Shown piece by piece: positions 17,951-26,160 of a stretch of DNA of 64,000 nt; position 1 is the stretch's first letter; each line of letters opens with the position of its first letter. The notes under the pieces are model-generated. The model did not search any database, was not told where the DNA came from, and was given only the letters and a program-made list of their open reading frames with translations. The translations under genes were made by a program, and so were the position numbers. The DNA comes from Mycobacterium sp. D16Q13 (GTDB lineage: Bacteria; Actinomycetota; Actinomycetes; Mycobacteriales; Mycobacteriaceae). The stretch covers positions 186,001 to 250,000 of the forward strand of contig NZ_MAEW01000001.1 in the NCBI RefSeq assembly GCF_002013375.1. The letters are read 5' to 3'.

Positions 17951-18838
17951 ATGAGCACGTATCCAGATCGCCCCATCGCCGGTTCGCGGATCGTCATCAC
18001 CGGTGCGACCAATGGGATTGGGAAGGAGATTGCCCGTGCACTGGTGCGGCGCGGTGCGCTGCTGACGCTCCTTGCCAGAGACCCCGACAAGGCCGCCCAA
18101 ACCGTCCGTGAACTGGCGGCCGAGAACGGCGCGATCACGGCGCCGGAGTACATCCAGGCCGATCTTGCCGACCTCGATTCGGTGCGCGCGGCAGCCCGCG
18201 AAATCGCCGAGACACACCCCCGGATCAACACGCTGGTGAACAACGCCGGCATGCACTCCCTATCGGGCAAGCCCAGCGTGGACGGCTTTGACCTGATGAC
18301 GGCAACCAACCACCTTGGGCCGTTTCTGTTGACCAACCTGCTGCTCGAGCCAATCATCGCCACAGGTCAGGCGCGCATTGTCATCACCGCGTCCGAGGCG
18401 CACCGATCGTGGCCACGCATCGACCTGGACCGATTCGCAGAGCCACGCCGCTACCACGCGGTCGGCTCCGAGGTCCGGTACGGGCAGTCCAAGCTGATGA
18501 ATATCTTGTTCACCCAGGAACTCGCGCGGCGGCTGGAGGGCACCGGCGTGACGGCCAATTGCTTTTGCCCGGGCATGGTCTCGAGCGGCCTGGTTCGGGA
18601 CAGTCGCATCCTCACTACGGCGGCAAGCCTGGCCTCCCGTACACCGTTCGTGCGCCGCCCCGATCAGGGAGCCCGGATGGGCATCCGGTTGGTGCTCGAT
18701 GATGACCTCGCGACGGTCAGCGGAAAGTTCTTCACATCGACCCCCGGCCTCGGCGTGCTGCCCGCCGTCCGGATCCGTTCGAACCAGCAGACACAAGAAG
18801 AGCTGTGGCGACGGTCGCGCGAGTTGGTGAATCTGTAG
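17951..18838 (+). CDS. SDR oxidoreductase, retinol-dehydrogenase-like
   Basis: A 295-aa SDR of the RDH/WWOX-like group. The cofactor motif is TGATNGIG near residue 18, NNAG near 97 and the catalytic motif YGQSK near 177-181. A long substrate loop (WPRIDLDRFAEPRRYHAVG) precedes it. The start at 17951 has a strong GAGGAGGG ribosome-binding site. It stands alone between a terminator-like hairpin and the endonuclease gene. Physiological substrate is unknown. Confidence 0.83.
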   Translation: MSTYPDRPIAGSRIVITGATNGIGKEIARALVRRGALLTLLARDPDKAAQTVRELAAENGAITAPEYIQADLADLDSVRAAAREIAETHPRINTLVNNAGMHSLSGKPSVDGFDLMTATNHLGPFLLTNLLLEPIIATGQARIVITASEAHRSWPRIDLDRFAEPRRYHAVGSEVRYGQSKLMNILFTQELARRLEGTGVTANCFCPGMVSSGLVRDSRILTTAASLASRTPFVRRPDQGARMGIRLVLDDDLATVSGKFFTSTPGLGVLPAVRIRSNQQTQEELWRRSRELVNL

Positions 18839-18894
18839 AACCGCCACCTCAATACTGTGTGGCCCGCCCAGCCGTCTTCGGGTACAGAGAAGGC

Positions 18895-19344
18895 ATGCGA
18901 CTGTGGTCTCTCCATCCATGCAACCTCGATGCCAAGGGGCTGGTCGCGTGCTGGCGGGAAACACTCCTGGCCCAAAAGGTGTTGCAAGGACGCACGCGCG
19001 GATACCGTAACCACCCGCAGCTGCACCGGTTCAGATCGCTGGAACAGCCGCTCGACGGAATCGGCGCATACCTGGTCGGCCTCGTCGATGAGGCCGACCG
19101 GCGCGGTTATCGGTTTAACCGGGAATTGATCGGTGTGCCCGCCGCCGCGCTCGAACCGTTGATCAATGTTCATCGCGGACAGCTGGACTACGAACGATGG
19201 CTTCTGGATATCAAACTGACGCAACGTGATCCGTCCTTCCTCGCGGTCGACAACCCGTCGAGGCTGTGCCCCCATCCCATCTTCCGGGCAGTACGTGGTG
19301 AGATCGAAAGTTGGGAGAAGGTCCTGCCCTCCTACCCCGCGTGA
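18895..19344 (+). CDS. pyrimidine dimer DNA glycosylase (endonuclease V family)
   Basis: A 149-aa protein of the PF03013-type pyrimidine-dimer excision family. MRLWSLHPCNLDAKGLVACWRETLLAQKVL at the start, then GYRNHPQLHRF and a C-terminal HPIFRAVRGEIESWE, follow the family pattern. Such enzymes cut UV-induced cyclobutane dimers with glycosylase/AP-lyase chemistry. The ATG at 18895 gives the usual length. It converges on the downstream SDR with a 4-base gap. Activity is inferred from family. Confidence 0.78.
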   Translation: MRLWSLHPCNLDAKGLVACWRETLLAQKVLQGRTRGYRNHPQLHRFRSLEQPLDGIGAYLVGLVDEADRRGYRFNRELIGVPAAALEPLINVHRGQLDYERWLLDIKLTQRDPSFLAVDNPSRLCPHPIFRAVRGEIESWEKVLPSYPA

Positions 19345-19348
19345 GGTG

Positions 19349-20266
19349 TTACGTCGCGGAAAGGTTTGCCGCATAGAGCGCGAGTTCGTCACCGACGTTG
19401 GCGATGGTGACGGCTCCATCCGTTTCCATCGCCGCCTTGAATGTGTCGCGCACCTTTTCGATGGTGAGCTGCGCTGAGGTAACCCCCTGCGCTTCACCGA
19501 GGAAGACCCGCGCGAATCTCCCGCCGCCGGCACTGAAGCTAATACCGGAACAGGGCACATCTTCGGACACCAGAAAGACCGCGACCGGTGCGACGGCTCC
19601 TGCGGGAAACGTCTCGCGAAGCCAGCTGAGCGCCGGTTCGGGCATGTTCTCCACCATCCGCGTGAATCCGACCGGAAGCAGTGCGTTCACCTTGATGCCG
19701 TACGCCGGTCCTGCCAGCCCGAGATTGGTAGTCATACCAACCATTCCGGCCTTGGCGGTGGGATAGGTGCAGGCCTCGCCCTGCCCGAACATGCTGCCGG
19801 AGGAGATGTTCAGGATCCGTCCGTATCCCTGAGCGACCATCGCCTTCCACGCCGGACGCAACACGTTGAACGGTCCAAGCAGCTGAACGCCGAGCACGGT
19901 GTCGACGTCCTCGTCGGTGAGCTCGGCGAATGTCTTGATGGGCCCAATGATTCCCGCGTTATTGATGACGATGTCGACTCGCCCCCACGCGTCCAGCGCG
20001 GTACCCACGATGGCGCGTCCACCATCTCCTGTGGCGACGGTGTTCGTGTCCGCGATCGCTTCACCGCCAAGCGCGTGAATCTCGGCGACCACCGAACTGG
20101 CAGGGGTATCAGAGTTACCCGTGCCGAGAAGCTCGTCGGGCGTTCCGATGTCGTTGACCACGACCTTGGCCCCCCGGCCCGCCAGCAGCAGCGCGTATTC
20201 GCGCCCGAGCCCGCCGCCCGCACCGGTCACGATCGCCACCCGCCCGTCGAATCGAATGTCATTCAT
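19349..20266 (-). CDS. SDR, hydroxyacyl/3-oxoacyl dehydrogenase-like
   Basis: A 305-aa SDR related to the dehydrogenase part of peroxisomal-type multifunctional enzyme 2. The cofactor motif TGAGGGLGREYALLLAGRGAKVVVNDIG is near residue 12 and INNAGI near 108. The catalytic Tyr is in TYPTAKAG near 165-170. A role in fatty acid or sterol side-chain metabolism is likely. ATG 20266 has GGAG upstream and is preferred to 20278. A perfect palindrome at 20314-20338 lies upstream, so the gene is probably repressed by a TetR/FadR-type protein encoded elsewhere. Confidence 0.82.
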   Translation of the reverse strand: MNDIRFDGRVAIVTGAGGGLGREYALLLAGRGAKVVVNDIGTPDELLGTGNSDTPASSVVAEIHALGGEAIADTNTVATGDGGRAIVGTALDAWGRVDIVINNAGIIGPIKTFAELTDEDVDTVLGVQLLGPFNVLRPAWKAMVAQGYGRILNISSGSMFGQGEACTYPTAKAGMVGMTTNLGLAGPAYGIKVNALLPVGFTRMVENMPEPALSWLRETFPAGAVAPVAVFLVSEDVPCSGISFSAGGGRFARVFLGEAQGVTSAQLTIEKVRDTFKAAMETDGAVTIANVGDELALYAANLSAT

Positions 20267-20313
20267 TGACTGCTCCATTCATCGCGACGTTGAGCCGAAT
20301 CACCGCCTCGGCA

Positions 20314-20338
20314 GTTACGTTATCTGAAATAACGTAAC
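20314..20338. promoter_or_regulatory. Perfect palindrome GTTACGTTAT-N5-ATAACGTAAC
   Basis: A 10-5-10 perfect inverted repeat 48 bases upstream of the SDR start, in an AT-richer patch. It has operator geometry but no regulator gene is adjacent, so the cognate protein must act from a distance. Confidence 0.65.
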
Positions 20339-20403
20339 CCATGCAAGGGCGAGCTAGGGCGCGCGGAGGTCTGGGGCGCGACTGCGGTAGACCACCGGCT
20401 AAT

Positions 20404-20461
20404 GCCCGACTATGAGCGACAAGCTTGCCTCGAAGCTTCGGCCTGTCGCTCGTAGCCGGGC
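20404..20461 (-). terminator. Long hairpin after the P1 peptidase gene
   Basis: The arms GCCCGACTATGAGCGACAAGC and its partner ending at 20461 pair over 21 bases. All three departures from identity are A/G or T/C exchanges, which can be G-U wobble in one transcript orientation. It begins about 15 bases after the P1 peptidase stop and has no T-run. It may be a terminator, an RNA end or a mobile-repeat remnant. Nothing else is seen in 20339-20475. Confidence 0.5.
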
Positions 20462-20475
20462 ACCTATGTGCGCGT

Positions 20476-21348
20476 TTAGCCCGAACGAATCGCGCGCGCC
20501 ACTGCGTCGAGGGCCATCAACCGCACCACATCGACATGGGCCGGCACCTGCCCGGTCGCGGCGACCACGAAGGCGTCACCGTCAAATCGCGTGTGCGGCG
20601 GCGTGATCGCACGCGATAGCCCGTCGTGTGCGCCCTGGCTGACGATATGGCAGCTCACCTTGTCGAGCTGGGCGTTGGTGACGACCACACCAATTGTGGT
20701 GTGTTGACGTGAAGCGCCAAACCCGAAAACCTCAGACAGGACAGCCACCGAATCGAGCGATACGTCCTGCCCACCCAGGTCGATGTCGCCGTAGGCGTTC
20801 ACGGCCACCAGCGCGCCGACGATCACCCCCTGTGCGGCGACCTCGGCGTACCGGATACCGCCATGCCGACGTCCCTCCGGGCCGCGCCAGTGCGAGGTGT
20901 AGGCACCCGTACCTGCGCCGACTCGCCCAACCTGGAAGTGCTGTCCGTCGGCCGAGTCTCGTGCCGCCGCGTATCCGTCATCCGCGGACGGCCGAACCGA
21001 TGCCGCTCCGACCGCCAGATCGAAGAGCGCGAGCGTGGGGATCACCGGGACAAGCCCGCCCGGTGTCGGCACTCCCCTGCCCGACTCCTCGAAGAACCGC
21101 ATGGCGCCGTCGGCGGCCGCGAGCCCGAAGGCCGAACCGCCCGTCAGTACCACCGCGTCGATCGCGACGACCGACTTGTCCGGAGCCAATGCGGCGAGCT
21201 CGCGGGAGGCGGGCGCGCCACCGCGCACCTCACAGGATGCGCATGTGTCCGGAGGCAGGGAAACGACGGTACAGCCGGTCTCGGCCGCCTCATTGGTCCA
21301 GTGCCCCACACCTACCCGAGGGATGCCGATGCTTCGCGTGTTTCCCAT
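20476..21348 (-). CDS. P1-family peptidase (DmpA/OAT-like N-terminal nucleophile hydrolase)
   Basis: A 290-aa protein of peptidase family S58, in which self-cleavage exposes a Ser or Thr nucleophile. The N-terminal part has RVGVGHWTNEAAETGCTVV and LTGGSAFGLAAADG. The later ATIGVVVTNAQLDK-type strand near residue 225, on the sequence TTIGVVVTNA, is the usual processing region, where T or S starts the beta chain. Members are aminopeptidases or amidases. ATG 21348 is preferred to the TTG nine bases upstream. It follows the sirtuin gene in the same direction with a 27-base gap. Confidence 0.8.
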   Translation of the reverse strand: MGNTRSIGIPRVGVGHWTNEAAETGCTVVSLPPDTCASCEVRGGAPASRELAALAPDKSVVAIDAVVLTGGSAFGLAAADGAMRFFEESGRGVPTPGGLVPVIPTLALFDLAVGAASVRPSADDGYAAARDSADGQHFQVGRVGAGTGAYTSHWRGPEGRRHGGIRYAEVAAQGVIVGALVAVNAYGDIDLGGQDVSLDSVAVLSEVFGFGASRQHTTIGVVVTNAQLDKVSCHIVSQGAHDGLSRAITPPHTRFDGDAFVVAATGQVPAHVDVVRLMALDAVARAIRSG

Positions 21349-21375
21349 ACAGCCCAACGGTACTCAGCCCGTCCG

Positions 21376-22125
21376 CTACAACGAAAGCGCCTCCACCAGA
21401 GCCGGCAGCGCAGTGGCAGCCGTGGCCCGCCAGACGAGATCCGCACGGTCGGACAGGTCGGTCTCCTGTGGGTTGATCTCGACAACCGTCGCCCCGCGAC
21501 TCAGTGCCAGCTGCGGCAGCCCAGCCGCCGGATACACGATGCCGGAGGTCCCGATGAGCAGCATCAATTCACAGTTCTGCGCATGCGCGACGGCATGACC
21601 GAACTCGACCTCCGGCAGCATCTCACCGAACCACACGATGCTCGGCCGGACTTTTCCGCCGCAGTCACACTCGGGTGGTGCGACCCGCTCGGATTCGGGA
21701 GCAGCGATGCTCACGTCGAAACCGGTCAGGCAGATGTCGCAATGTGATTTGAGCAGGCTGCCGTGAACGTGGGTGACCTCCGCACTGCCCGCGCGCTCGT
21801 GAAGGTCATCGACGTTCTGGGTGACGATCCGGACGTCGCGATGAGATCCCCACTGCGCCAGCGCGCGGTGACCGTCGTTGGGCTGCACCGCCATCAGCTG
21901 GATACGCCGATTCTGGTACCACGCCCATACCAGCCCGGCGTCCTCGTTCCACGCTTCCGGCGTGGCCAGAGTCATCGGGTCGTACTTCGACCACAGTCCT
22001 GTCTGGGCATCGCGGAACGTCGGCAACCCACTCTCCGCGGACATGCCTGCGCCGGTGAGCACCAAGACGGTGCGCGCTTTCGTCGCTGCCGCCAACAGTG
22101 CGTCGGGGACCTGTACCTGTCTCAT
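21376..22125 (-). CDS. NAD-dependent protein deacylase, Sir2 family
   Basis: A 249-aa sirtuin removing acyl groups from lysines with NAD. GAGMSAESGLPTFRD near residue 24 binds NAD, TQNVDDLHERAG near 100 carries catalytic Asn/Asp, and the general base His is in VHGS near 118. The zinc site uses CDIC and a later CDC pair. WYQNRR near residue 68 matches the Tyr/Arg pair of SIRT5/CobB-type desuccinylases, though I infer this from short motifs. It is likely co-transcribed with the P1 peptidase. Confidence 0.85.
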   Translation of the reverse strand: MRQVQVPDALLAAATKARTVLVLTGAGMSAESGLPTFRDAQTGLWSKYDPMTLATPEAWNEDAGLVWAWYQNRRIQLMAVQPNDGHRALAQWGSHRDVRIVTQNVDDLHERAGSAEVTHVHGSLLKSHCDICLTGFDVSIAAPESERVAPPECDCGGKVRPSIVWFGEMLPEVEFGHAVAHAQNCELMLLIGTSGIVYPAAGLPQLALSRGATVVEINPQETDLSDRADLVWRATAATALPALVEALSL

Positions 22126-22256
22126 CGAACAAATTCTCGCCCATATCGACTATTCGGATCGAAAATGGGCATTTTCCAATTATCTGGCCCCGAAATCGAC
22201 ATCCGTGATCTTGATTGGGCGTATGGTGCGCTCATCACGATCACGAGGGGGCCGAC

Positions 22257-22322
22257 ATGGCTGCACCAGGTTGGCATGCCGGTCCGCCAGGAAGATTCGT
22301 AGCGAACCACGCCAGACGCTAG
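22257..22322 (+). pseudogene. 21-codon ORF, possible remnant of a DUF2510-type protein
   Basis: A strong GAGGGGG ribosome-binding site precedes ATG and the peptide MAAPGWHAGPPGRFVANHARR. Its start resembles the (A)PGW-x-PDPxG opening of DUF2510 membrane proteins but stops before the usual RYWDG motif. It may be a decayed gene start or a small ORF before the acyltransferase. Otherwise the 299-base spacer 22126-22424 holds AT-rich sequence near 22140-22190 and no other gene I can support. Confidence 0.3.
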
Positions 22323-22424
22323 ATCACGACGGGTCCGGGCCACCACAACGGGCGCGAGCATCCACCACATAGTTCGATAACGCCACTCTTCTGGGTAAGC
22401 GGCTAGGTCTACGCAGGGGGTCTC

Positions 22425-23468
22425 ATGACTCTCGGACAAGCATTCGATCCTCGACAGAACGCGCTCAACGCGTGGCGACTCGCGTTGGCGACCACCGTCA
22501 TCTTGTGGCATTCCTGGCCGCTGACGGGACACCGACTGCCCTTCCCCGCGTACGAAGGGCTGCTCGCGCAGGTAGGAGTCGACGGCTTTTTTGCGTTGTC
22601 GGGGTTCCTCATCACCGCGAGCTGGATGCGACATCCCAGTCCGCGTGACTACTTCGTCGCCCGCGCGTTGCGTATCTTCCCCGGATTGTGGGTATGCCTG
22701 GCGATTACCGCGTTCATCATCGCGCCCATGAGCGTCGCCATCCAGGGCGGCTCCGCAGCGAGATTGATGGGTTCCCTTAAACCGCTTGAGTACTTCCTCA
22801 ACAACGCCGTACTGAATGTGTTCTACGGCGGTATCGATGGAACACCACGCGACATCCCGTGGCCGGGCATTTGGAACGGGTCTATCTGGACACTCATCTT
22901 CGAATTCTTCTGCTACATAGCGGTAGCCGTCTTGGGAGTGCTGGGGATGCTCAAGCGGCGCTGGGTCATTCCCGCCGCGTTTATGTTGTTCCTCTGCGCC
23001 GCAGCATATCTGTCGTACCCGGTCTTCGCGATGGAGACCATTCCGCAGATGGTGGCACGGTTTGCGCTGATGTTCGCGGCAGGGGCACTGTTGTACCAGT
23101 ATCGAGACGTCCTCCCCGCCCGATGGCCTCTCGTCGCGATATGCGTTGGCGTTCTTGCACTCTCCGGGCTGACCCACAACTATCGAGTCATTGGCGCGCT
23201 GCCGCTGGCATACGTGGTGATCGCCTCCGGCGCCCTCATTCACGACAGAAGGCTCAACCTACGTAATGACCTGTCCTACGGCGTCTACATCTACGCCTTT
23301 CCCATCCAGCAGCTGTTGGCCGTCGCGGGACTCGCAGTGCTACCGCCATTCCTGTTCTTCTTGATTGCCACTGCGGTGACTCTGCCGCTGGCGGCGCTGA
23401 GCTGGTTCGCCGTCGAAAAGCATGCGATGGCACTTAAGGCTCGGTTCAGGCGCACGCCCGTGCCCTGA
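22425..23468 (+). CDS. acyltransferase 3 family membrane protein
   Basis: A 347-aa integral membrane acyltransferase with about ten TM helices. NAWRLALATTVILWHSW near residue 13 carries the family's conserved His. VGVDGFFALSGFLITASW near 45-62 and DYFVARALRIFPGLW near 70 are the other hallmark motifs. Such enzymes O-acylate sugars or envelope lipids on the membrane. No glycosyltransferase neighbour indicates the acceptor. The start ATG follows GGGGG. Confidence 0.82.
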   Translation: MTLGQAFDPRQNALNAWRLALATTVILWHSWPLTGHRLPFPAYEGLLAQVGVDGFFALSGFLITASWMRHPSPRDYFVARALRIFPGLWVCLAITAFIIAPMSVAIQGGSAARLMGSLKPLEYFLNNAVLNVFYGGIDGTPRDIPWPGIWNGSIWTLIFEFFCYIAVAVLGVLGMLKRRWVIPAAFMLFLCAAAYLSYPVFAMETIPQMVARFALMFAAGALLYQYRDVLPARWPLVAICVGVLALSGLTHNYRVIGALPLAYVVIASGALIHDRRLNLRNDLSYGVYIYAFPIQQLLAVAGLAVLPPFLFFLIATAVTLPLAALSWFAVEKHAMALKARFRRTPVP

Positions 23469-23588
23469 CGGAAGCAGCTGTCGTAGGGGCCGATCACGGA
23501 CTACGGACTTCCAAGGGTTCGCATCGACGTCCGGGCCGCAAAGCTGATCTTGATCGGAACCCAGCCCACACAGCCAGCAGGAGAAGAC

Positions 23589-24503
23589 ATGACCTTGGAC
23601 AACACCACACACCTCGGCGGCCTCGGGGTGGACGAGTTGGTTCCCTCGCGGTACGCGGTAGACGTCGGCGATATCGAGGTGCTGGTGATCAGCGATGGAG
23701 TGCTGCCGATTACCGCCTCGACATTGGCCACCAATGCCGACCCGGCCGAGCTGGCAGGCTGGCTCGATGGCATGTTCCTGCCGCCCGAGGTCGTGGACTG
23801 GCCACTCAATGTTGTCGTGGTACGTAGCGGCGATCAGACCATTCTCGTCGACGCCGGGCTGGGTCTCGAATTCCCGGACTTCCCGCGAGCGGGGCAGACG
23901 GTCGCGCGATTGGAGGCCGCCGGCGTCGATCTGGCGTCCGTGACTGACGTGGTGCTCACCCATATGCACATGGACCACGTCGGTGGGCTGCTCACAGAGG
24001 GTCTGAAGCAACGGCTGCGTCCGAACCTGCGGGTCCACGCGGCGACCGCAGAAGCCGAGTTCTGGGTGGCACCCGATTTCTCGCGCGTCACCATGCCGGA
24101 GCCGATTCCGGACGTGTTGCGCAGGGTCGCCACGCAGTTCTTGGACCGCTATCACGGCCAGCTGCAGACGTTTGAGACGGAGCACGAGGTGGCCCCGGGA
24201 GTGCTCATCTCCCGCACTGGTGGTCACACCCCCGGGCACAGCGTGGTCCGTCTGGAGTCACGCGGGCAGAAGCTGACGTTCGCGGGAGATGCCGTGTTTG
24301 CACCCGGGTTCGATAACCCGGAGTGGCACAACGGCTTTGAGCATGATCCCGAGGAGGCCGCCCGGGTGCGAGTGCACCTCTTGCGGGAGCTGGCATCGAC
24401 CGGCGAGGCGATGGTGGCCACCCATCTGCCCTTCCCATCCGTGTGTCATGTGGCCACTGCGGGCGACGCGTTCCGCTGCATACCGGCCACCTGGGATTAC
24501 TGA
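23589..24503 (+). CDS. MBL-fold metallo-hydrolase
   Basis: A 304-aa metallo-beta-lactamase-fold enzyme. The two-metal site uses HMHMDHVGG near residue 124, then HTPGH near 215 and a bridging Asp in FAGDAVF near 235, with a late His (THLPFPS). The layout resembles AttM/lactonase-type quorum-quenching or glyoxalase II-like hydrolases, but the substrate is not evident. The start at 23589 has AGGAGA upstream. It stands between the acyltransferase and SpoIIAA-like genes. Confidence 0.83.
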   Translation: MTLDNTTHLGGLGVDELVPSRYAVDVGDIEVLVISDGVLPITASTLATNADPAELAGWLDGMFLPPEVVDWPLNVVVVRSGDQTILVDAGLGLEFPDFPRAGQTVARLEAAGVDLASVTDVVLTHMHMDHVGGLLTEGLKQRLRPNLRVHAATAEAEFWVAPDFSRVTMPEPIPDVLRRVATQFLDRYHGQLQTFETEHEVAPGVLISRTGGHTPGHSVVRLESRGQKLTFAGDAVFAPGFDNPEWHNGFEHDPEEAARVRVHLLRELASTGEAMVATHLPFPSVCHVATAGDAFRCIPATWDY

Positions 24504-24554
24504 CCCGTTACCGACGGCCCTTGCGTGGCTCTCAAAGATTGGCACGATGGAACG

Positions 24555-24923
24555 GTGATCGAAACATTGACCGATATGCCCGAGGGCGTAGTCGGATTCC
24601 GCGTCTCCGGCAAGTTGGCCGGCGGCGAGCTACGCGAGTTCGCACCGACTATCGAACAATCACTGACATCCGACGAGCTACGGATCGTTGAGGTCATCGC
24701 GAGCGACTACGAAGGCTTTGGCCCCGGTGGGCTCGCCGAAGACCTGAAGCTGGGCTTCGGGATGCTCTTCCAGCATCATTCGGCCTTCAAGAAGATCGCG
24801 GTGGTGACCGACAAGGAATGGGTAGCGCACACCTTGCACGCGCTCGCGTGGATGGTTCCCGGTGAGATCGCGTTGTTCGGCCTCGACGAGCTGGATCGCG
24901 CGAAAACGTGGGCCGCACGCTGA
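24555..24923 (+). CDS. SpoIIAA-like (STAS-fold) protein
   Basis: A 122-aa protein of the SpoIIAA-like group: VIETLTDMPEGVVGFRVSGKLAGGELREF at the start, DLKLGFGMLFQHHSAFKKIAVVTDKEW in the middle and ELDRAKTWA at the end. The fold is known from structures of small proteins thought to bind lipid-like ligands. The phosphorylated Ser of true anti-anti-sigma factors is not evident. GTG 24555 gives the family start; GTG 24525 would add ten residues. No partner is obvious. Confidence 0.7.
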   Translation: MIETLTDMPEGVVGFRVSGKLAGGELREFAPTIEQSLTSDELRIVEVIASDYEGFGPGGLAEDLKLGFGMLFQHHSAFKKIAVVTDKEWVAHTLHALAWMVPGEIALFGLDELDRAKTWAAR

Positions 24924-25081
24924 CACCACAAGCCGAAATCGGGTAGTGCACTACTCGCGCCCACAGCCTCCCTGAGTCCATACCGTCGCATCACCAACGT
25001 TCGGCCGGAAACGAGACCAGATCTGCAGCAACGGCCCTGCGCTGGAAGGACATTCATCCAGTGACGGAAGGCGTGTGCACC

Positions 25082-25606
25082 ATGGTCCTCATTCCGAACT
25101 TCGAAAGTCAGTCGCACTTCTTTACTCCGGCGGCGCTGGCGGTCAACGAACAACAGCCGGCCTCGATCGCCGATCAGCGCTTCGTCTTCCAGACAAACGG
25201 CGTGGCCATCGTCAACATGCCCGGACAAAGCAGCGTCGACTGGTCGCGGAACCAAGCGTTGATCTCCCCGAACATGAGCGATGCGTTCAAGGCGATCACG
25301 ACGCGGCACAACATCCCCATTCCGGCAGGGGCCTTCCCATGGTTCCAGGTGGACAGCGCCATTCCCTTCGCGACCCTGAGTTCGATCTTCGATCGGCATC
25401 AGGCGATAGACGCGGGATTCGCCGTCGACCGTTGGCGTTTCCGGACACGGACCGGCATCGGACTGCAACCCGGGCAGACGCTCCAAAGTCTGTTCGACGG
25501 CCTGCTCGTAGATTTGGCCGTCCGCGACAGCGACGCGGTGATCCACCGAATCAGCTACCACATCACGGTGCAGGGCAGAATCCGGTTCGTCACCGGCCTC
25601 ACCTGA
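25082..25606 (+). CDS. hypothetical protein
   Basis: A 174-aa protein I do not recognise. ATG 25082 has GGAAGG upstream. The sequence has no signal peptide or TM helix, is rich in beta-type segments and ends in VIHRISYHITVQGRIRFVTGLT. Its stop directly abuts the convergent MarR stop at 25607. High-GC third positions and the good ribosome-binding site support a real gene. Confidence 0.6.
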   Translation: MVLIPNFESQSHFFTPAALAVNEQQPASIADQRFVFQTNGVAIVNMPGQSSVDWSRNQALISPNMSDAFKAITTRHNIPIPAGAFPWFQVDSAIPFATLSSIFDRHQAIDAGFAVDRWRFRTRTGIGLQPGQTLQSLFDGLLVDLAVRDSDAVIHRISYHITVQGRIRFVTGLT

Positions 25607-26077
25607 TCAATCCCCGTCGACCCCGGCGTCCCCGGACTCCGCCAGGAAAGCCTTTTCGAGCAGGACGAACAGTTCACATCGCTGCGTTGGACTCAAGGCG
25701 GATAGCACCCGGGCCTCTGCCCCCCTGAGCGCCTCGACTATCTCGGCGTACCGGCGCTTTCCGAGCGGAGTCATGACCACATCGTGACGGCGGCGGTCCT
25801 CCGGGGACCGCTGCCGCTCGATGAAGCCAACAGCTTCCAGATCGTTCAGAAGCCCGACCATCGTGGTCTTGTCTACCCGCAAGGCGTCGGCGAGGTCCGC
25901 CTGCGACTGCTTACCGGCCGCGTCCAAGACGTTGAGCACACCCATATGCAGTAGCCGCAGTGCGTGCTCACCCAGTACGGCAGCCACTTCGACATGCATA
26001 CGACGCAGAAGGATCTCGAACAGTGGGCCGAACAACCCCGCTGGCCTGGGGTGATCCTCCGGCGGGAACTCGGTCAT
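25607..26077 (-). CDS. MarR family regulator
   Basis: A 156-aa winged-helix repressor. The recognition region KQSQADLADALRVDKTTMVGLLNDLEAVGFIERQRSPEDRRRH near residues 60-102 includes the DxRxR wing. It is divergent from the MspA-type porin operon, and the spacer carries two TTGAT-type inverted repeats, so it probably represses its own gene and the porin in response to a small ligand. The start MTEFPPEDHPRP at 26077 is chosen over upstream codons on composition. Confidence 0.85.
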   Translation of the reverse strand: MTEFPPEDHPRPAGLFGPLFEILLRRMHVEVAAVLGEHALRLLHMGVLNVLDAAGKQSQADLADALRVDKTTMVGLLNDLEAVGFIERQRSPEDRRRHDVVMTPLGKRRYAEIVEALRGAEARVLSALSPTQRCELFVLLEKAFLAESGDAGVDGD

Positions 26078-26090
26078 GGCCCAACAGTAC

Positions 26091-26146
26091 ATCAATCTTG
26101 ATCATCTGCTTTAATCAAATCATTAGTCTCAATCAAACGATTTGAT
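26091..26146. promoter_or_regulatory. Two TTGAT-type palindromes between MarR and porin genes
   Basis: ATCAA-TC-TTGAT at 26091-26102 and ATCAAA-CGA-TTTGAT at 26132-26146 are inverted repeats about 40 bases apart in an AT-rich spacer. The second ends 14 bases before the porin start codon. Both fit a MarR dimer site covering the two divergent promoters. Confidence 0.65.
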
Positions 26147-26160
26147 GAAAGGTAGCCATC

